Shown piece after piece: positions 11,352-21,405 of a stretch of 64,000 nucleotides of DNA. Below the pieces are notes generated by a model, which saw only the letters and a list, made by a program, of their open reading frames with translations, was not told the DNA's origin and made no database searches. This stretch comes from Takakia lepidozioides (Eukaryota > Streptophyta > Takakiopsida > Takakiales > Takakiaceae), in assembly GCA_030704615.1 (NCBI GenBank), contig CM060733.1, forward strand, positions 58,838,001 to 58,902,000. The letters are read 5' to 3'. The first letter of the stretch is position 1. Every line of letters begins with the position of its first letter. The position numbers and the translations under genes are program-made.

Positions 11352-13112
11352 ATGGGGTCGGGCAAGCCGAAGCGAAAGCGGAACGGCCCAAAAGATGATG
11401 ATCCCGGTGAGCCCGATGGGGGCGACGTGTCACCGAGGCGGCCGTTTGAGGAAGCGATGAATGTTTCCGAAAACGAGGCCGCTCAAGAGCGGGAGGAATC
11501 CGAGGAGTCGGAGCCCGAGGAATCCTCGAGAGCTCCGACAAACCAAGAGATGCCTCCCATGCCAGCAGCCTTTTGGGAAGGGTTGTTGGCGCAGTTTGGC
11601 GGGGCGTTGAAAGACGTGTTGAAGGCGGCTAATGCCACTTCCACTAAGGCAAAGTTTAAGGTGAAGCCTAAGGAACCCGGCACCTTCGAGGGCGTTCGAA
11701 ACCGGAAGGCACTCAACACCTGGCTCCTGGAGCTAGAGCAGTACTTCCGGGCGGCCAAGTTGAGTGACGAGGATCGGGTGGAAGTGGCTCCCACCTATTT
11801 GAGGGGCTATGCTCAACAATGGTGGCAGAAACGCCTTCACGACCGAGGCCCAAGCCCGGAAACCTTGAACTGGAGTGAGTTCAAGGAATTGATGAAGAGA
11901 CAGTTTGTGCCCCTCAACGCATCCTGGCTTGCCCGGGACAAGATGAGGAATTTGAAGCAAACAGATGACATTCGGGGGTATGTCCAGGCTTTCAATGTGC
12001 TGTTGCTCGAAGTCGCGGACATGGCAGAACCAGAAATGGTCTTCAACTTTGTGGCGGGACTGGCCCCATGGGCTAGGCGGAAGTTGGAGGAGAAGCCACC
12101 CAAGACTTTGAACGAGGCAATTGAGAGAGCTGAATGTTTCTCGGATGTCCCTAGGGGTGAGAGACAAGGCCGTACGGAGCTGAACCACAAGAAGACCCGG
12201 CGGGAAGGTGACTCCTCCCGACCGGAAAAGAAGTGGGATAGGCCACGCGGCGAAAATGGCACGTGGAAATCGAAGGGAGGGCCTTCACACGTCAAGGCGG
12301 CACCCGGTGCTTCGAAAGGAAAAGCGGGTGGAGCGGCTTATGGCGGACAGAAGGCGACCTTTGATGGAGTGTGTTTCAATTGCGGGGAGCCCGGGCACAT
12401 GGCCAAGAAGTGCACGAAGCCCCGGCAATTGAACATGACTCGGGCGACCACGGAGCTGTCGGAAGATACCATCAGTCGTTTGGTGGAAGCGGTAGTCGCC
12501 AGGACTTGCAAGGTAGGCAACTATTCTTGTGAGTTGTATCAGGAAACTGGCGCCCTGCGTAAAGGGAGTCAGTTATTGTTCGTGGATGGGATAATATCCG
12601 GAACTAACGTGTCGTTGTTGGTGGACACAGGAGCGTCGCACTCCTTCATGACGCCGGCGGCGGCGCGAAAGTTGGGACTCCCGACAAGTGACGTGGGGGC
12701 CTCTATTGAGGTGCGCTCTGCCAAAGGAGAACCTCAGTTGGCGACAAGGTTGGCGTTTGATGTTCCTCTTCAACTGGGGAGTTGGGAGGGACGTGAGAAC
12801 TTCACTATCTGCGAGATCGATGGAGTGGATCTCATTTTGGGGATGACCTTTTTGAGCAAATCCGGAGCGGTCATAGATGGCCGCAAGAGAGTAGTCACGC
12901 TGCCATGTGGGAATGGTGGCGAAGTTTTACGAGTGTCGGAAACGCCCAAATCCGTGGGAGGGCGAATAAACCTTCTGTCAGCAAAGGAGTGGGCCGTGGA
13001 GGAGGCACACGAGTCCCAGTTTTTGCTTTACATTAGAGAAGTGAAAGGAGAAGGCGATGGGGAGCCGAGCCCAGATTGGATCAAGGGATTTTGGAGAAAT
13101 ACCAGGATGTGA
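11352..13112 (+). CDS. Gag and aspartic protease of the chromovirus
   Basis: The first ATG in the open frame is at 11352; the upstream codons run from the primer site and lack ATG. It encodes an acidic N-terminus and then the Retrotrans_gag region with [22 protein letters not shown] and [12 protein letters not shown] nucleocapsid zinc knuckle C-x2-C-x4-H-x4-C ([14 protein letters not shown], about 12368-12412) follows, then a pepsin-like protease with the catalytic VDTGASHSF (about 12620) and the flap/C-terminal LILGMTFL. The frame ends at 13112, a few codons after the text that should continue into RT. The RT frame starts in the overlapping +2 frame near 13076, so a one-base shift separates protease from RT. 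Confidence 0.9.
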   Translation: MGSGKPKRKRNGPKDDDPGEPDGGDVSPRRPFEEAMNVSENEAAQEREESEESEPEESSRAPTNQEMPPMPAAFWEGLLAQFGGALKDVLKAANATSTKAKFKVKPKEPGTFEGVRNRKALNTWLLELEQYFRAAKLSDEDRVEVAPTYLRGYAQQWWQKRLHDRGPSPETLNWSEFKELMKRQFVPLNASWLARDKMRNLKQTDDIRGYVQAFNVLLLEVADMAEPEMVFNFVAGLAPWARRKLEEKPPKTLNEAIERAECFSDVPRGERQGRTELNHKKTRREGDSSRPEKKWDRPRGENGTWKSKGGPSHVKAAPGASKGKAGGAAYGGQKATFDGVCFNCGEPGHMAKKCTKPRQLNMTRATTELSEDTISRLVEAVVARTCKVGNYSCELYQETGALRKGSQLLFVDGIISGTNVSLLVDTGASHSFMTPAAARKLGLPTSDVGASIEVRSAKGEPQLATRLAFDVPLQLGSWEGRENFTICEIDGVDLILGMTFLSKSGAVIDGRKRVVTLPCGNGGEVLRVSETPKSVGGRINLLSAKEWAVEEAHESQFLLYIREVKGEGDGEPSPDWIKGFWRNTRM

Positions 13113-13840
13113 TGCCGGAGGATTTACCAAGCGGCTTGCCACCGCGAAGAGGAGTTGACCACAAGATTGAGGTGATACCGGGATCGGAACCGCCTGCCAA
13201 GGCGCCCTACCGGTTGAGCCACAGAGAGTTGGTCGAGCTGAAGACTCAGCTCAAGGATCTAATGTCAAAGGGGTACATCCGGCCGAGTAAGTCACCTTAC
13301 GGAGCCCCGGTGCTATTCGCAGACAAGAAGGATGGGACGCTGCGGATGTGTGTCGATTACAGGGCTTTGAATAAGGTGACTATCAAAAACCGGTACCCTT
13401 TGCCAAGGATCGACGACCTCTTCGATCGGTTGGCAGGAGCGAAGTATTTCAGCCGGATCGACTTGCGCTCCGGCTATCACCAAATTCGGGTGGCAGAAGG
13501 AGATGAGGAGAAGACCGCTTGTCAGGACAGGTATGTTCATATGAGTTCTTGGTGATGCCTTTTGGGGCTCACCAATGCACCAGCGACATTTAGCATCTGA
13601 TACCAGCCTTTTCCAGGAGTGGTTGGATGACTTTGTGATCGTGGTACATCGACGACATCTTGGTGTACTCGAAACAAAGGAGGACCACCTGGAGCACCTC
13701 AAAAGGGTGTTCCAAAAATTGCGGGACGGGAAGCTGTATGCCAAAGCTTCAAAGTTCGAATTCGGGGTCACAAAAGTGGAGTTCCTGGGGCATGTGATTA
13801 CACAGGAATGGATCAAAATGGATGACAAAAGGTGAGGGCG
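13076..13840 (+). pseudogene. Reverse transcriptase region of the chromovirus (frameshifted)
   Basis: The first part is open (13076-13555) with classical Ty3 RT text: [39 protein letters not shown] and [12 protein letters not shown]. After KTAC near 13520 several small insertions and deletions move the frame. The sequence for the catalytic YIDDILVY block can still be read around 13647-13671, and the following FGVTKVEFLGHVIT near 13760-13800, but in another frame. The enzyme cannot be made from this copy. Confidence 0.85.
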
Positions 13841-15350
13841 ATCTTGGACTGGGAGCCGTGGCCGACTTCGGTCCCGGGAGTGCGATCCTTCCTAGGCTCG
13901 CCTCCTATTATCCGGAAGTAAGTGAAGAAATTTCGCCAAGATCGCGTGGACCCGCTGTCGGACCTTCTTGTAAATCCAAAGTCCTGGTATGGGAACACAT
14001 TTTGTGGCCAAGCTTTTGCTGAATTGAAGCAATCGATTAACGGAAGCTCCAGTCTTGAAATCCCGGAGTTCGAATCGTTTCCGTTTGAGATTCATACAGA
14101 TTCAAGATCGTAACTTCGCAATTGGGGGTTTACTTATGCAAGATGGACGACCAGTGGCTTACGAAAGTCCGAAACTGAATGAAGTGGAGCGACGGTGGCC
14201 GACGCACGAAAAGAGATGAAGGCGGTTGTGCTTGCCTTGAACTCTGGCGCCACTATGTTGGTTCCAACCAGTGAAGGGTTTCACGGACAATGTCACGGTG
14301 AAGTATTTTGCCACGCAGCCCAAGTTGTCCCCAAAACAACTTAGGTGGCAAGATACTTTGGCAGTGTTCGACGTGGATACCGTTACAAACCGGGACGGGA
14401 CAATGTGGTGGCCGATGCTTTAAGTAGAAAGCAGCAGCTCTTAGTTGGTGTACAAGGGCGAGACGGCGCGCTCCAAGGAAGATCCGGAAGGCTTGCCGGA
14501 AGGATGAAGCTGGCAAATCGCGTGATGCAGGACTTGAGAATGGGGTTTAAATCGCAGTTCCACTTTAAAAGGACTGCTCCGGTATAAGCAAAAACGTCTC
14601 TATGTGCCAAAGGGAGGGATCAGAGATATCCTCTTGAGAGAATGCCATGATAGCCCCTGCTTGCGGGCCACGGCGGAGCCAAGCGCACTGGGCGGCACTC
14701 TTGAAGAAAGAGTATTTCTGGCCCAAACTGAGGGAGGAGGCAGAGGAGTATGTCAAGACATGCACCACATGCCAACAAAACCGGAGCGAGTACAAAAGCA
14801 AGCGGGGCTGTTACAACCCTTGCCGATTCCAGAGGGGACTTGGGAAAGCGTCCTCGATGATTTTCAATGACTGCTATGGGCGCTGTCAAAAGGATTCGAT
14901 GCAATCATGGTGGTGGTAGATAGGTTCAGTAAAATGGCCCATTTCATCATCCCCACCAAGGAGACGGCAACGGCGCAGGAGACAGGGCGACTTTACTTCG
15001 CCCACGTCTTAAAGCATCAATGGATCCCGAAGGATATGTCTCGGACCGCGACCCAAAGTTTACGAGTAAATTTGGAGAGCACTTTGGAAGAAGATGGGGA
15101 CGAGGCTGAAATGAGCACCGCCTTCCGACCTACGACGGACGGCCAACCAAACGGAAAGAGTGAATTCCGTAGTGAGCAATTCTTGCGGAATTACGTGTCG
15201 GCAGACCAATCAGACTGGATGGAACACTTAGACGCGGCAGAGTTCTGTTATAATAACACAGAACACTCCGCGACGGGAGTTTCCCCTTTGTGTTGGTCTA
15301 TATGGAAAAGCACCTCTGGTGCCGACAAGTTGGGCCGCCCAGGACGTTGA
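13841..15350 (+). pseudogene. RNase H and integrase region of the chromovirus (frameshifted)
   Basis: RNase H fragments include FEIHTDSRS near 14085 (first catalytic Asp region) and RYKPGRDNVVADALSRKQ near 14380-14430 (the closing RNase H motif). The integrase zinc region follows with YVKTCTTCQQNRSEYKS (about 14750). The catalytic core (14907-15350) has MVVVDRFSKMAHFIP-like text, STAFRPTTDGQPNGKSEF (where Ty3 integrases usually read TAYHPQTDGQTE) and FCYNNTEHSATG. Many indels and a missing or altered middle Asp block (SRTATQSLRVN in place of the usual DRDPKFTS) show it is defective. Confidence 0.85.
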
Positions 15351-15634
15351 GGAACCGGCAGTAGCGGCGGTGCTGGAAGAACGCGAGCGTTTGTTGAAGC
15401 TCGTCAAAGTACAACATTGCCAAAGCTAGGAAACGGTATGAAAAGGCAGGCGAATGGAAGCGGAGGGAAGTGAAGTTTGAGGCAGGCACAGAGGTCTGGT
15501 TGAACATCAAGAATTTTCGACTACCTCCGGAAGTGAGTCCGAAGTTCGTACCGTACCTCCGTATGCGGTCCCTTTCGCATTCGGAGGGTTATGAATGAGG
15601 ATGTGTATGAATTGGAGCTGCCGCAAACAGCAAT

Positions 15635-15994
15635 GTGCACCCAGTATTCCATGTCTCCCTTTTGAAGCCTTACTTCAAAGATGAAGCACGTCCGAATCGG
15701 CAGCAAGTGTTGCGTCCGCCACCTATGCTGTTGGATCATGAAAATGAACCCGAGTACGAGGTGGAGGCAATACTTAAGTCGAGGAGGTTCAAGAACCGAG
15801 AAACGGAGTATCTCGTCAAATGGAAGGGCTATCATCTTGTGGAGGCATCTTGGGTGCGTGCCTCAGAAATGGGAAACGCATCCGAGGCAGTTGCAGCGTT
15901 CGAAGGGCGACCTCAAAAGCGGAAGAAAGCGTTGATGGGGACATCAAACCTTGGAGCGTGGGGGAGGAAATGCATACTTAGCCCGTTTAGCTAG
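15635..15994 (+). pseudogene. Integrase C-terminus with chromodomain
   Basis: The open frame begins with HPVFHVSLLKPY, the standard end of Ty3 integrases. A chromodomain follows at about 15750-15900, with EYEVEAILKSRRF, ETEYLVKWKGY and ASWVRASEM. It retains a complete-looking three-strand and helix pattern, including the aromatic Y and W positions. Chromodomains of this group direct integration to particular chromatin. It is cut off from the rest of pol by upstream frameshifts. Confidence 0.9.
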
Positions 15995-16839
15995 CTCAGG
16001 AATCCGATTGCAAAAACTTGTATTGTACAAAAATTTGTTATAAAGGAAATGGGTTCCAAATATTGTGCGTCCTATTGTGTTTGAAATGGTGATGCATGGT
16101 GTGGTTGACTAGTGTGTAGAATGCATGCTAGCTTACAAAAGTAGGAGAGGTAAATTGAGTTAATCGTGTGTTTGCGCAGTGCCGAAATCGGGTGACTCCA
16201 TCCAAGGGGCAAGGAAACTTGCGCCTTATTTGGGAGTTCAAGTGCTAGTGCGCACCTGGCGCGTGCGCGTACTATAACTGCGCTACCGAGGGGGTTGCCT
16301 TGTAGTGCGGGCTAACGCGGAAGCTACGTGCTTCCGTTCACGTACTATAATCGTGTAGCCTCGGGACGAAGTCGTAGTGCGGCTTCGGCGTGTTCCTGTA
16401 CCTCAGGCCAGCATTCCAAGGCGGACCCAATTGTAGTGATTGGGGCGCACGGTTGGTTCAAGGTTATCTTCCTAGTCAAAGAGGGTTCCAGGTGAACCCT
16501 TGCTCAAGGTGATGCCAAAAGCGGCATCATGAGCGATCGCAAGCAATGTTGTTGCAGTAAGGCGATTCGATCCTCGGGAGGATCGTTCCTTGGCCTTGAA
16601 GTAGGCCAAGAAGAGTGCACTGGGAGGAGCTGGAGAGGCTCCACCCTTGGCCGGGACTTGGAGGAAGTCGGCCGAACTAGCTAGTGGAGAGTGGAGTCAA
16701 GTGTGGGGTTTGGTTCTTTGCCATGGGACGCCATGGTACGGAAACAAACTCCTTGATGTGGGACGCCACAACTTGGATGTTCGTTTCTACAAAATGGACA
16801 AGTCGATGAGGACATCGACTCCCTGTTGGTAGGGGTGTG
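15995..16839 (+). other. Untranslated region between pol and the right LTR
   Basis: 845 bp without an ORF of note. It contains two related blocks built around GTACTATAA (near 16269 and 16343) and T/CGTAGTGCGG (near 16303 and 16373), that is, a degenerate internal duplication of about 72 bp. A purine-rich GGTAGGGGTGTG just before 16840 is the likely, weak, polypurine tract. Confidence 0.6.
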
Positions 16840-17562
16840 TGTCGCGGCCCTTTGCCTTGAGGGCAGGGGGTCGGGACACATGAGGGGCTGCCCCTGTGGT
16901 GGGGGCAGCGGCGGCGATAGGTATGGGGGGCTGAAGCACCCTTGAGTGCCCAAGGCACTCAAGGAGGCGGAGGCGCTCACTAGGTGGAGCCCCGCACACC
17001 GGGTTGCGGTGGAGGTGGCTCCACAAGGGTGGTGGTAGCTTAGTGGGACTTAGTGGGGGTGGCATAGGACTCACCATGGGGTGGAGACCTCGAGGTGGGA
17101 GTCGTGGGGAGTCTTGGGACTCATCACGGTCCATTGGGGCCGCGGTGAGTGGGCCAAGACTCACCGCGACTCACCACCGGGAGTCGAGGGTTTTCGTGGT
17201 GGTTCGCCATAAAATGGCATGGCTGGTTATGAAACCCCCGCGGACAGCTACAGAAGTATATATAGGGAGTAGTAACCCCGAGAACGGTGCAAGCCCGTTG
17301 GTGACCAAAAACTAGTGAGTAATCGTGCGAGCCGGAAAGCGACCAAAGAGTGGGGAGCTGTTCCGGACTGCCATCTACCAAAGGGAATTCTCCTAGTCCC
17401 AAATAGGTGGAGGGTTTTAGAGGAAGCGAACGGGGACCGTTATGTCCCGGTGAGTAGCCGAAACTCCAAGTTGGCCCGGCGGCCAGGTTGGGAGTCAGGC
17501 GCGCGCATCAAAGCGGTTAACTATGACTTGAAGGGGAGTTTACCGAAGTGAGGTGCGCGACA
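16840..17562 (+). repeat. Right LTR (723 bp)
   Basis: Same ends and length as the left LTR. TATA motif at 17257-17265. Two single-base indels relative to the left copy were seen, which cancel in length. Confidence 0.95.
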
Positions 17563-17587
17563 AGTATGGTGCTTCTCCAGGCTTGTT

Positions 17588-17943
17588 CCAACCTTGCGTT
17601 GACGCAAGATTGAATGTAGGTCCTACAGAACAGTATTTTCCGAAATTTCATTGCACGTAGAGGTACATTTTCCGTTCATTCACTTCTTGTCCGCAGTCTC
17701 TTCGTTTCAAATTCTGCTTATAAATTTTCATTTTACAGACTCATTTCAACTTTGCGTTAACGCAAGGTTGTTTGAGACTTGATTCTACCTGCAGATTTAA
17801 ATTAAACTTTAGAGTAATGTACATCCTTGCTTTGACGCAATGCTATATTTTGCTCGTAATAGACCAAATTTCGAGATATCATTTCTGGTATCGGCAATTT
17901 GTTGGGATGCCTCAAACAACCTTGCGTCAACGCAAGGTTGTTC
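17588..17943. repeat. Three palindromes right of the chromovirus
   Basis: Copies at 17588-17612 (centre TTGA), 17744-17773 (TTAA) and 17914-17943 (TCAA), plus a decayed copy near 17823-17846 (CATCCTTGCTTTGACGCAATG). With the copy at 10497 they form the array of the second palindrome-bearing intron (10377-18024). Once the chromovirus is removed, the copies at 10497 and 17588 would lie about 95 bp apart, close to the spacing in the first array. Confidence 0.85.
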
Positions 17944-18721
17944 GAGGTACTATCTTTTTCCAGCTTCTATGATTCTGCTGGACATTGGCCTTCACTAAAT
18001 TGATCATTTGGGTGTGTTTTCCAGGTACATTTATCATGTCCTCATTCCCGGCAAGTACCTCAATGATGAACCGGATTTCATTTTCATGTGGGCGGACCCC
18101 ACTAAGGACAAGACAATGTACACTACTGGAATCGCGAAGGAGGGGCACTGCGCACTTCAGAGATTGTGGCTGGTACCTGGACTTGCCCAAATAGGACACA
18201 CCGTTCGAGGAGGTGGTCATGCGCAACTTCAACGACAATGCAGCTGCTCTGCACCACTTAGTGACAAGGAAATTCAGGAGAGAAGAATTCAAGCCCTCGC
18301 AGCAAAAGAGCCGGAGAAAAGTAGCACTCCCAAACGGAAAGGGAAGGGCGCAGGTGATGGGAAGGGTAAGGGGAAGATTGTGGCTGGGCAGGATCAGGTT
18401 GTGCAGGACACCACGGAGCGTCATCCCTCTCCAACTCGCAAGGACAGGAGAACTCCTAAAACTAAAGAACAGCCTTACGAGGCCAGAGAGCACCCTTCAC
18501 GGGTGTTGGGTCAGTATGAAAGTGAGGTGATTAGCGAGAGTCTCTTGGCAATGATGGAATCCAGAAAATCCACATTCAAAGGAGAGAGATCGAAGACTTG
18601 GGACATCCTAATTTCTTTCCTCACAAAGGTGCCCACACAAAACTTTGCCTAGTGTGTTTTTTACTTTGTTCAATATTGTGTTCTACTCCTAACTAGTCCA
18701 CTGTTTTTTTAAGTGGAACAG

Positions 18722-19723
18722 GTCACCCAAAGACCTGAATGGGTGAATGGAAGCCAACAAGCGTATGCAACAGACCTGGTGGTCCTGGACATTCTAGATG
18801 GTCTGCCTGTGCCGGATGTCCTCCCATCGAACACAACACCATCGTGGAATAAGTCAGATGCCCTTTTCTGGCAGTTGGTTTTTTCCTTCAGGAATTTTTT
18901 TTTGTCTGATGCAGGAGCACTTCTTCTTTTGCAGTCAAATGACATGCAGGCGCGCAGAACCCTTTTCAGTTACATGAAAGCTTCCGGCTTTAAGGTCATC
19001 AAAACATGGACGTGTATCAACACTCTTCCACTTTCCAAGGGAGAGTTTCCAGGACAGAGGGTGAGTTCAGGATGGTGGACTGTCTCTTCTGCTAATTTCA
19101 TTCTGTTCAGTTCATTATGCATGATCGTGAACTGAATGTTTTGGGGGGGGCAATGCAGACTCGGGTGTTCGAGGCTTTATGTTTGGTGAGGATGCGAAAT
19201 GACACCCTCCCTCCAGGTATTGCGGAGTTCCAGTTGAGAGACCTTGCAGCACACATCGACCCCACCTGCGAGCTGTGGGGGACGATGTCCTCTACAATTA
19301 CGTGGACTCCGGGCGGACCATCTAAAGGACGAATGGTGTCCCTTGGAGAGGTGCTCGGGAGAAATCTCTAGCATTCATGCAGACTCTGGTGGAGACTTGC
19401 AGCCGGCATGGGGGGCTGGTGGTGGACTTGTCTTTGGGAACAAGTTCGCCCTGCCAACTGCTCTAATGTGTTGATAATCTTGAATTTTGTAATGATTCTG
19501 GGTTTTTTGACCATTCGTTCTATGCATTTGCAGGTGCAACCTTCCATGCTTGTAAGAGCGCCGGTAGACACTTCTTCGGGATGGAGGGGAATGCGGAGCT
19601 GTTTTCGTGTGAGATTCAACAACTCACCTCCGGCTCGGGATCAGCCCCAAACAAGGAACCAGTTTTCGACGAACGGGAACTTCCAGATGAAGACCTCGAC
19701 GTGGACTCCGACTTTGAGTGTAC
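18722..19723 (+). pseudogene. Beta-class DNA amino-methyltransferase-like exons
   Basis: Exons 18722-19060, 19159-19443 and 19534-19723 splice in phase. The order of motifs is that of beta-class N6-adenine/N4-cytosine methyltransferases. Motif IV region comes first (DLVVLDILDGLP, where active enzymes have a D/S/N-P-P-Y/W block), followed by WNKSDALFWQL and GALLLLQS. A motif I-like VVDLSLGTS, completed across the 19444-19533 intron by ATFHACK, comes later, then GRHFFGMEGNAELF (motif II-like). The catalytic P-P-Y block is absent in this copy. A frame change with a stop near 19320 also breaks it. The motif order and the G-M-E-G-N ending make the family likely, but a profile search is needed. Confidence 0.5.
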
Positions 19724-20219
19724 GTAAGTCCGGTTTGTTTTGGATGGCATGTTGGGTTTTTCATTTATTCAGACTTTCATTTTTGTCACAAGCGCGGTCG
19801 TGTCTTTCAGCTTATGGGCTTGCAACTTCGGGAATCTTTGCAGGACACCAACAACAAGGATAAGCATCCCATTCTATGCTAACCCGGAATTTTTCCCAAG
19901 CCCAACTGCCCCCCTGCGGTTGCCATGCTATGCGAAGGCTACCGCTAGGAAGTTCTCTCTCTGCGACTCCCCCCCTCTAGTTTGCTTCAATCGTGTGGAA
20001 AATGTGGACAGCAGGGCTAGGATCTTTATGGACATTTGTGCGTCGGAGTCCGGTGCTACCACAAGTTCTAGTGCATAGACATTTTCCGATTGGATCCACC
20101 TGTTTGGGAGTATCTGGGGAATCAAATGTGGGGAGATTGCTTCTCTTCCTTCAAATGCATGCCTCCCTTTCCAACAGTGTCTACATAAGACATTTTCTGG
20201 ACATAAATTTTTTAATCTA

Positions 20220-20663
20220 CACTTCCAAGTCCATTCATACAATCTCTGTGGGTCCACAATACTTCCAGACTTTACACATATGTACGTATATTGTGCTTCC
20301 ATCCAAAACATAAGTCCATCCATCAACTGTCCAAAATTCTACCATTCCAAGTTTGACACTCCGTCATTCATCCAGTGTTCCAGCATATATCATCCATCAT
20401 TCGCCCCACACTCAGCCATCATGCATGTAACATCCAACAAACATCCATCCAACATCCATCCAATATTTTTCATTCATCTAGCGTTCATCCAACTTCACAT
20501 CCAGGTTCGCATTACATTTACACTCGTTCCCACGGAAATAGGTCCCCTGGTTATCACCGTCCGCGGATGTGGACCCCAACAACCTCTGGCGTGAGCATCT
20601 TTCCGCTCACGGATTGGTATCTTCTCGCTCGCGCATCTTCCCGCTCACGGACTAGCACCCCCC
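20220..20663 (-). repeat. Right terminal inverted repeat region of the giant MULE
   Basis: Outer end reads, on the complement, GGGGGGTGCTAGTCCGTGAG, matching the left end. Inner parts are rich in CATCCAT/CATTCAT units that mirror the GGATGAATG text at 2440-2520. Strongly diverged, so the inner limit is approximate. Confidence 0.6.
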
Positions 20664-20673
20664 CAGCCACGTG
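20664..20673. repeat. Right target-site duplication of the giant MULE
   Basis: CAGCCACGTG, identical to 2187-2196; LINE sequence continues directly after it. Confidence 0.8.
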
Positions 20674-21405
20674 CCACAGTAGCTCTTAACCCAATCATTG
20701 CTAAATTATGTTCTCACATTCAAACCTTCCTTCGCCTCACTCTCAGAGACTACTCGCAACCATTACCGGTGGCTGACCCCAAGGCAGCCTGCATCACACC
20801 AATCATCTTCAAAAGAGGGCCCTCCCCTTCACTCTTGGCGACGGCAAGACAAGGAGTTGGAATGGAATCTCTTTGGATTACCACGGTGGATGTTCATAAT
20901 ATAATGGCCTTACACACCATGGGGAATTCTCCTATAAGCACTCTCACTTACAGGATCCACTGTTTTCTGGGGGCAAACTTGCCAAGGTATACCCTGCAGC
21001 CCGACACGATCATCACTTGGGGGTCATACATTGAACAGTACCCAGGTCTCACCCCGACTCTCAGCCCCAGCACCCAAACATTGGCACTGATGGAAGAGAC
21101 GATCTGCTTCAAGGAAAAATGCTAAGCCAAGGTCTCTGGATCAAGGAGCCTCCACTCGACCAGCCACCAACCAACAACAGGGCACTTATCAGATCAAGAG
21201 AATTCATAAACGCAGCATTCACCCTGCTCTATGCTAGACTGGAGACAGAGGGGAAAGAAGAAAATGAGCAGATGGAGCTCCAGCGCATACTGAAACCCCC
21301 TCGCCCCTCCTACAATCCTCATAGCACCTCTCCCCTGTCAACGTCCTCGGACTCCAATCACAACTCTGCACCAGCTGAGCAAGGCGTCGTGCTGCCTCCA
21401 CCCTA
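20674..21405 (+). pseudogene. LINE ORF1, C-terminal part
   Basis: Coding-like sequence resumes right after the MULE duplication. A frame with NPIIAKLCSHIQTFLRLTL and ITWGSYIEQYPGLTPTL runs to 21125 and then shifts into 21119-21406. No named domain is recognised; position between the CCHC knuckle and the endonuclease and the Pro/Ser/Thr-rich ending fit an ORF1 tail. It is one base out of frame with the left part. Confidence 0.5.

Larger units (their letters stand above)
10574..17562 (+). mobile_element. Ty3/gypsy chromovirus-type LTR retrotransposon
   Basis: A 6989-bp element with 723-bp LTRs that start TGTCGCGG and end GCGCGACA. It has a tRNA-Met primer site, a Gag-protease ORF, pol remnants in the order RT, RNase H, integrase, and a C-terminal chromodomain, which places it among the chromoviruses. 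It lies in intron 10377-18024 of the ParB-methyltransferase gene in the same orientation. The LTRs appear to differ only by two compensating single-base indels, which implies a recent insertion, yet pol is broken by many small indels. Confidence 0.95.
7144..19723 (+). pseudogene. Multi-exon ParB-like / DNA amino-methyltransferase gene
   Basis: Exons inferred from GT-AG junctions that keep frame: up to 7515, 8633-9231, 9325-9514, 9612-10056, 10153-10376, 18025-18628, 18722-19060, 19159-19443 and 19534-19723. A further exon may start at 19811. The first in-frame ATG is at 7144. The N-terminus is basic then acidic (KERMKKIRREL, then GEAEAEEREAGG). A ParB-like domain follows (exons 8633-9514), then a helical middle (9612-10376), a Lys/Pro-rich linker and a beta-class methyltransferase-like region (18722-19723). 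Damage: TAG at 7285, a one-base frame change near 9680, a frameshift plus TAG near 18170-18195, and a frame change with a stop near 19320. Intron 7516-8632 and intron 10377-18024 contain the palindromes; the latter also contains a chromovirus. The domain reading rests on motifs only. Confidence 0.6.
2197..20663. mobile_element. Giant Mutator-like element carrying a ParB-methyltransferase gene
   Basis: An 18.5-kb composite (about 11.5 kb without the inserted chromovirus). It interrupts LINE ORF1 and is flanked by CAGCCACGTG on both sides. Its ends are imperfect inverted repeats: the left end starts GAGGGAAGCTAGCGCGTGAG, and the complement of the right end reads GGGGGGTGCTAGTCCGTGAG. Similarity continues inwards in a diverged form (CGTGAGC motifs, then CCTATTGCCATGGGGACGA against CCTATTTCCGTGGGAACGA, then GGATGAATG-rich text). 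Long TIRs, a 9-11 bp duplication and a SWIM-type transposase gene all fit the Mutator superfamily. It contains a leftward transposase gene, a rightward ParB-methyltransferase-like gene, and palindrome arrays in that gene's introns. Both genes are damaged, so this copy is probably immobile now. Confidence 0.8.
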
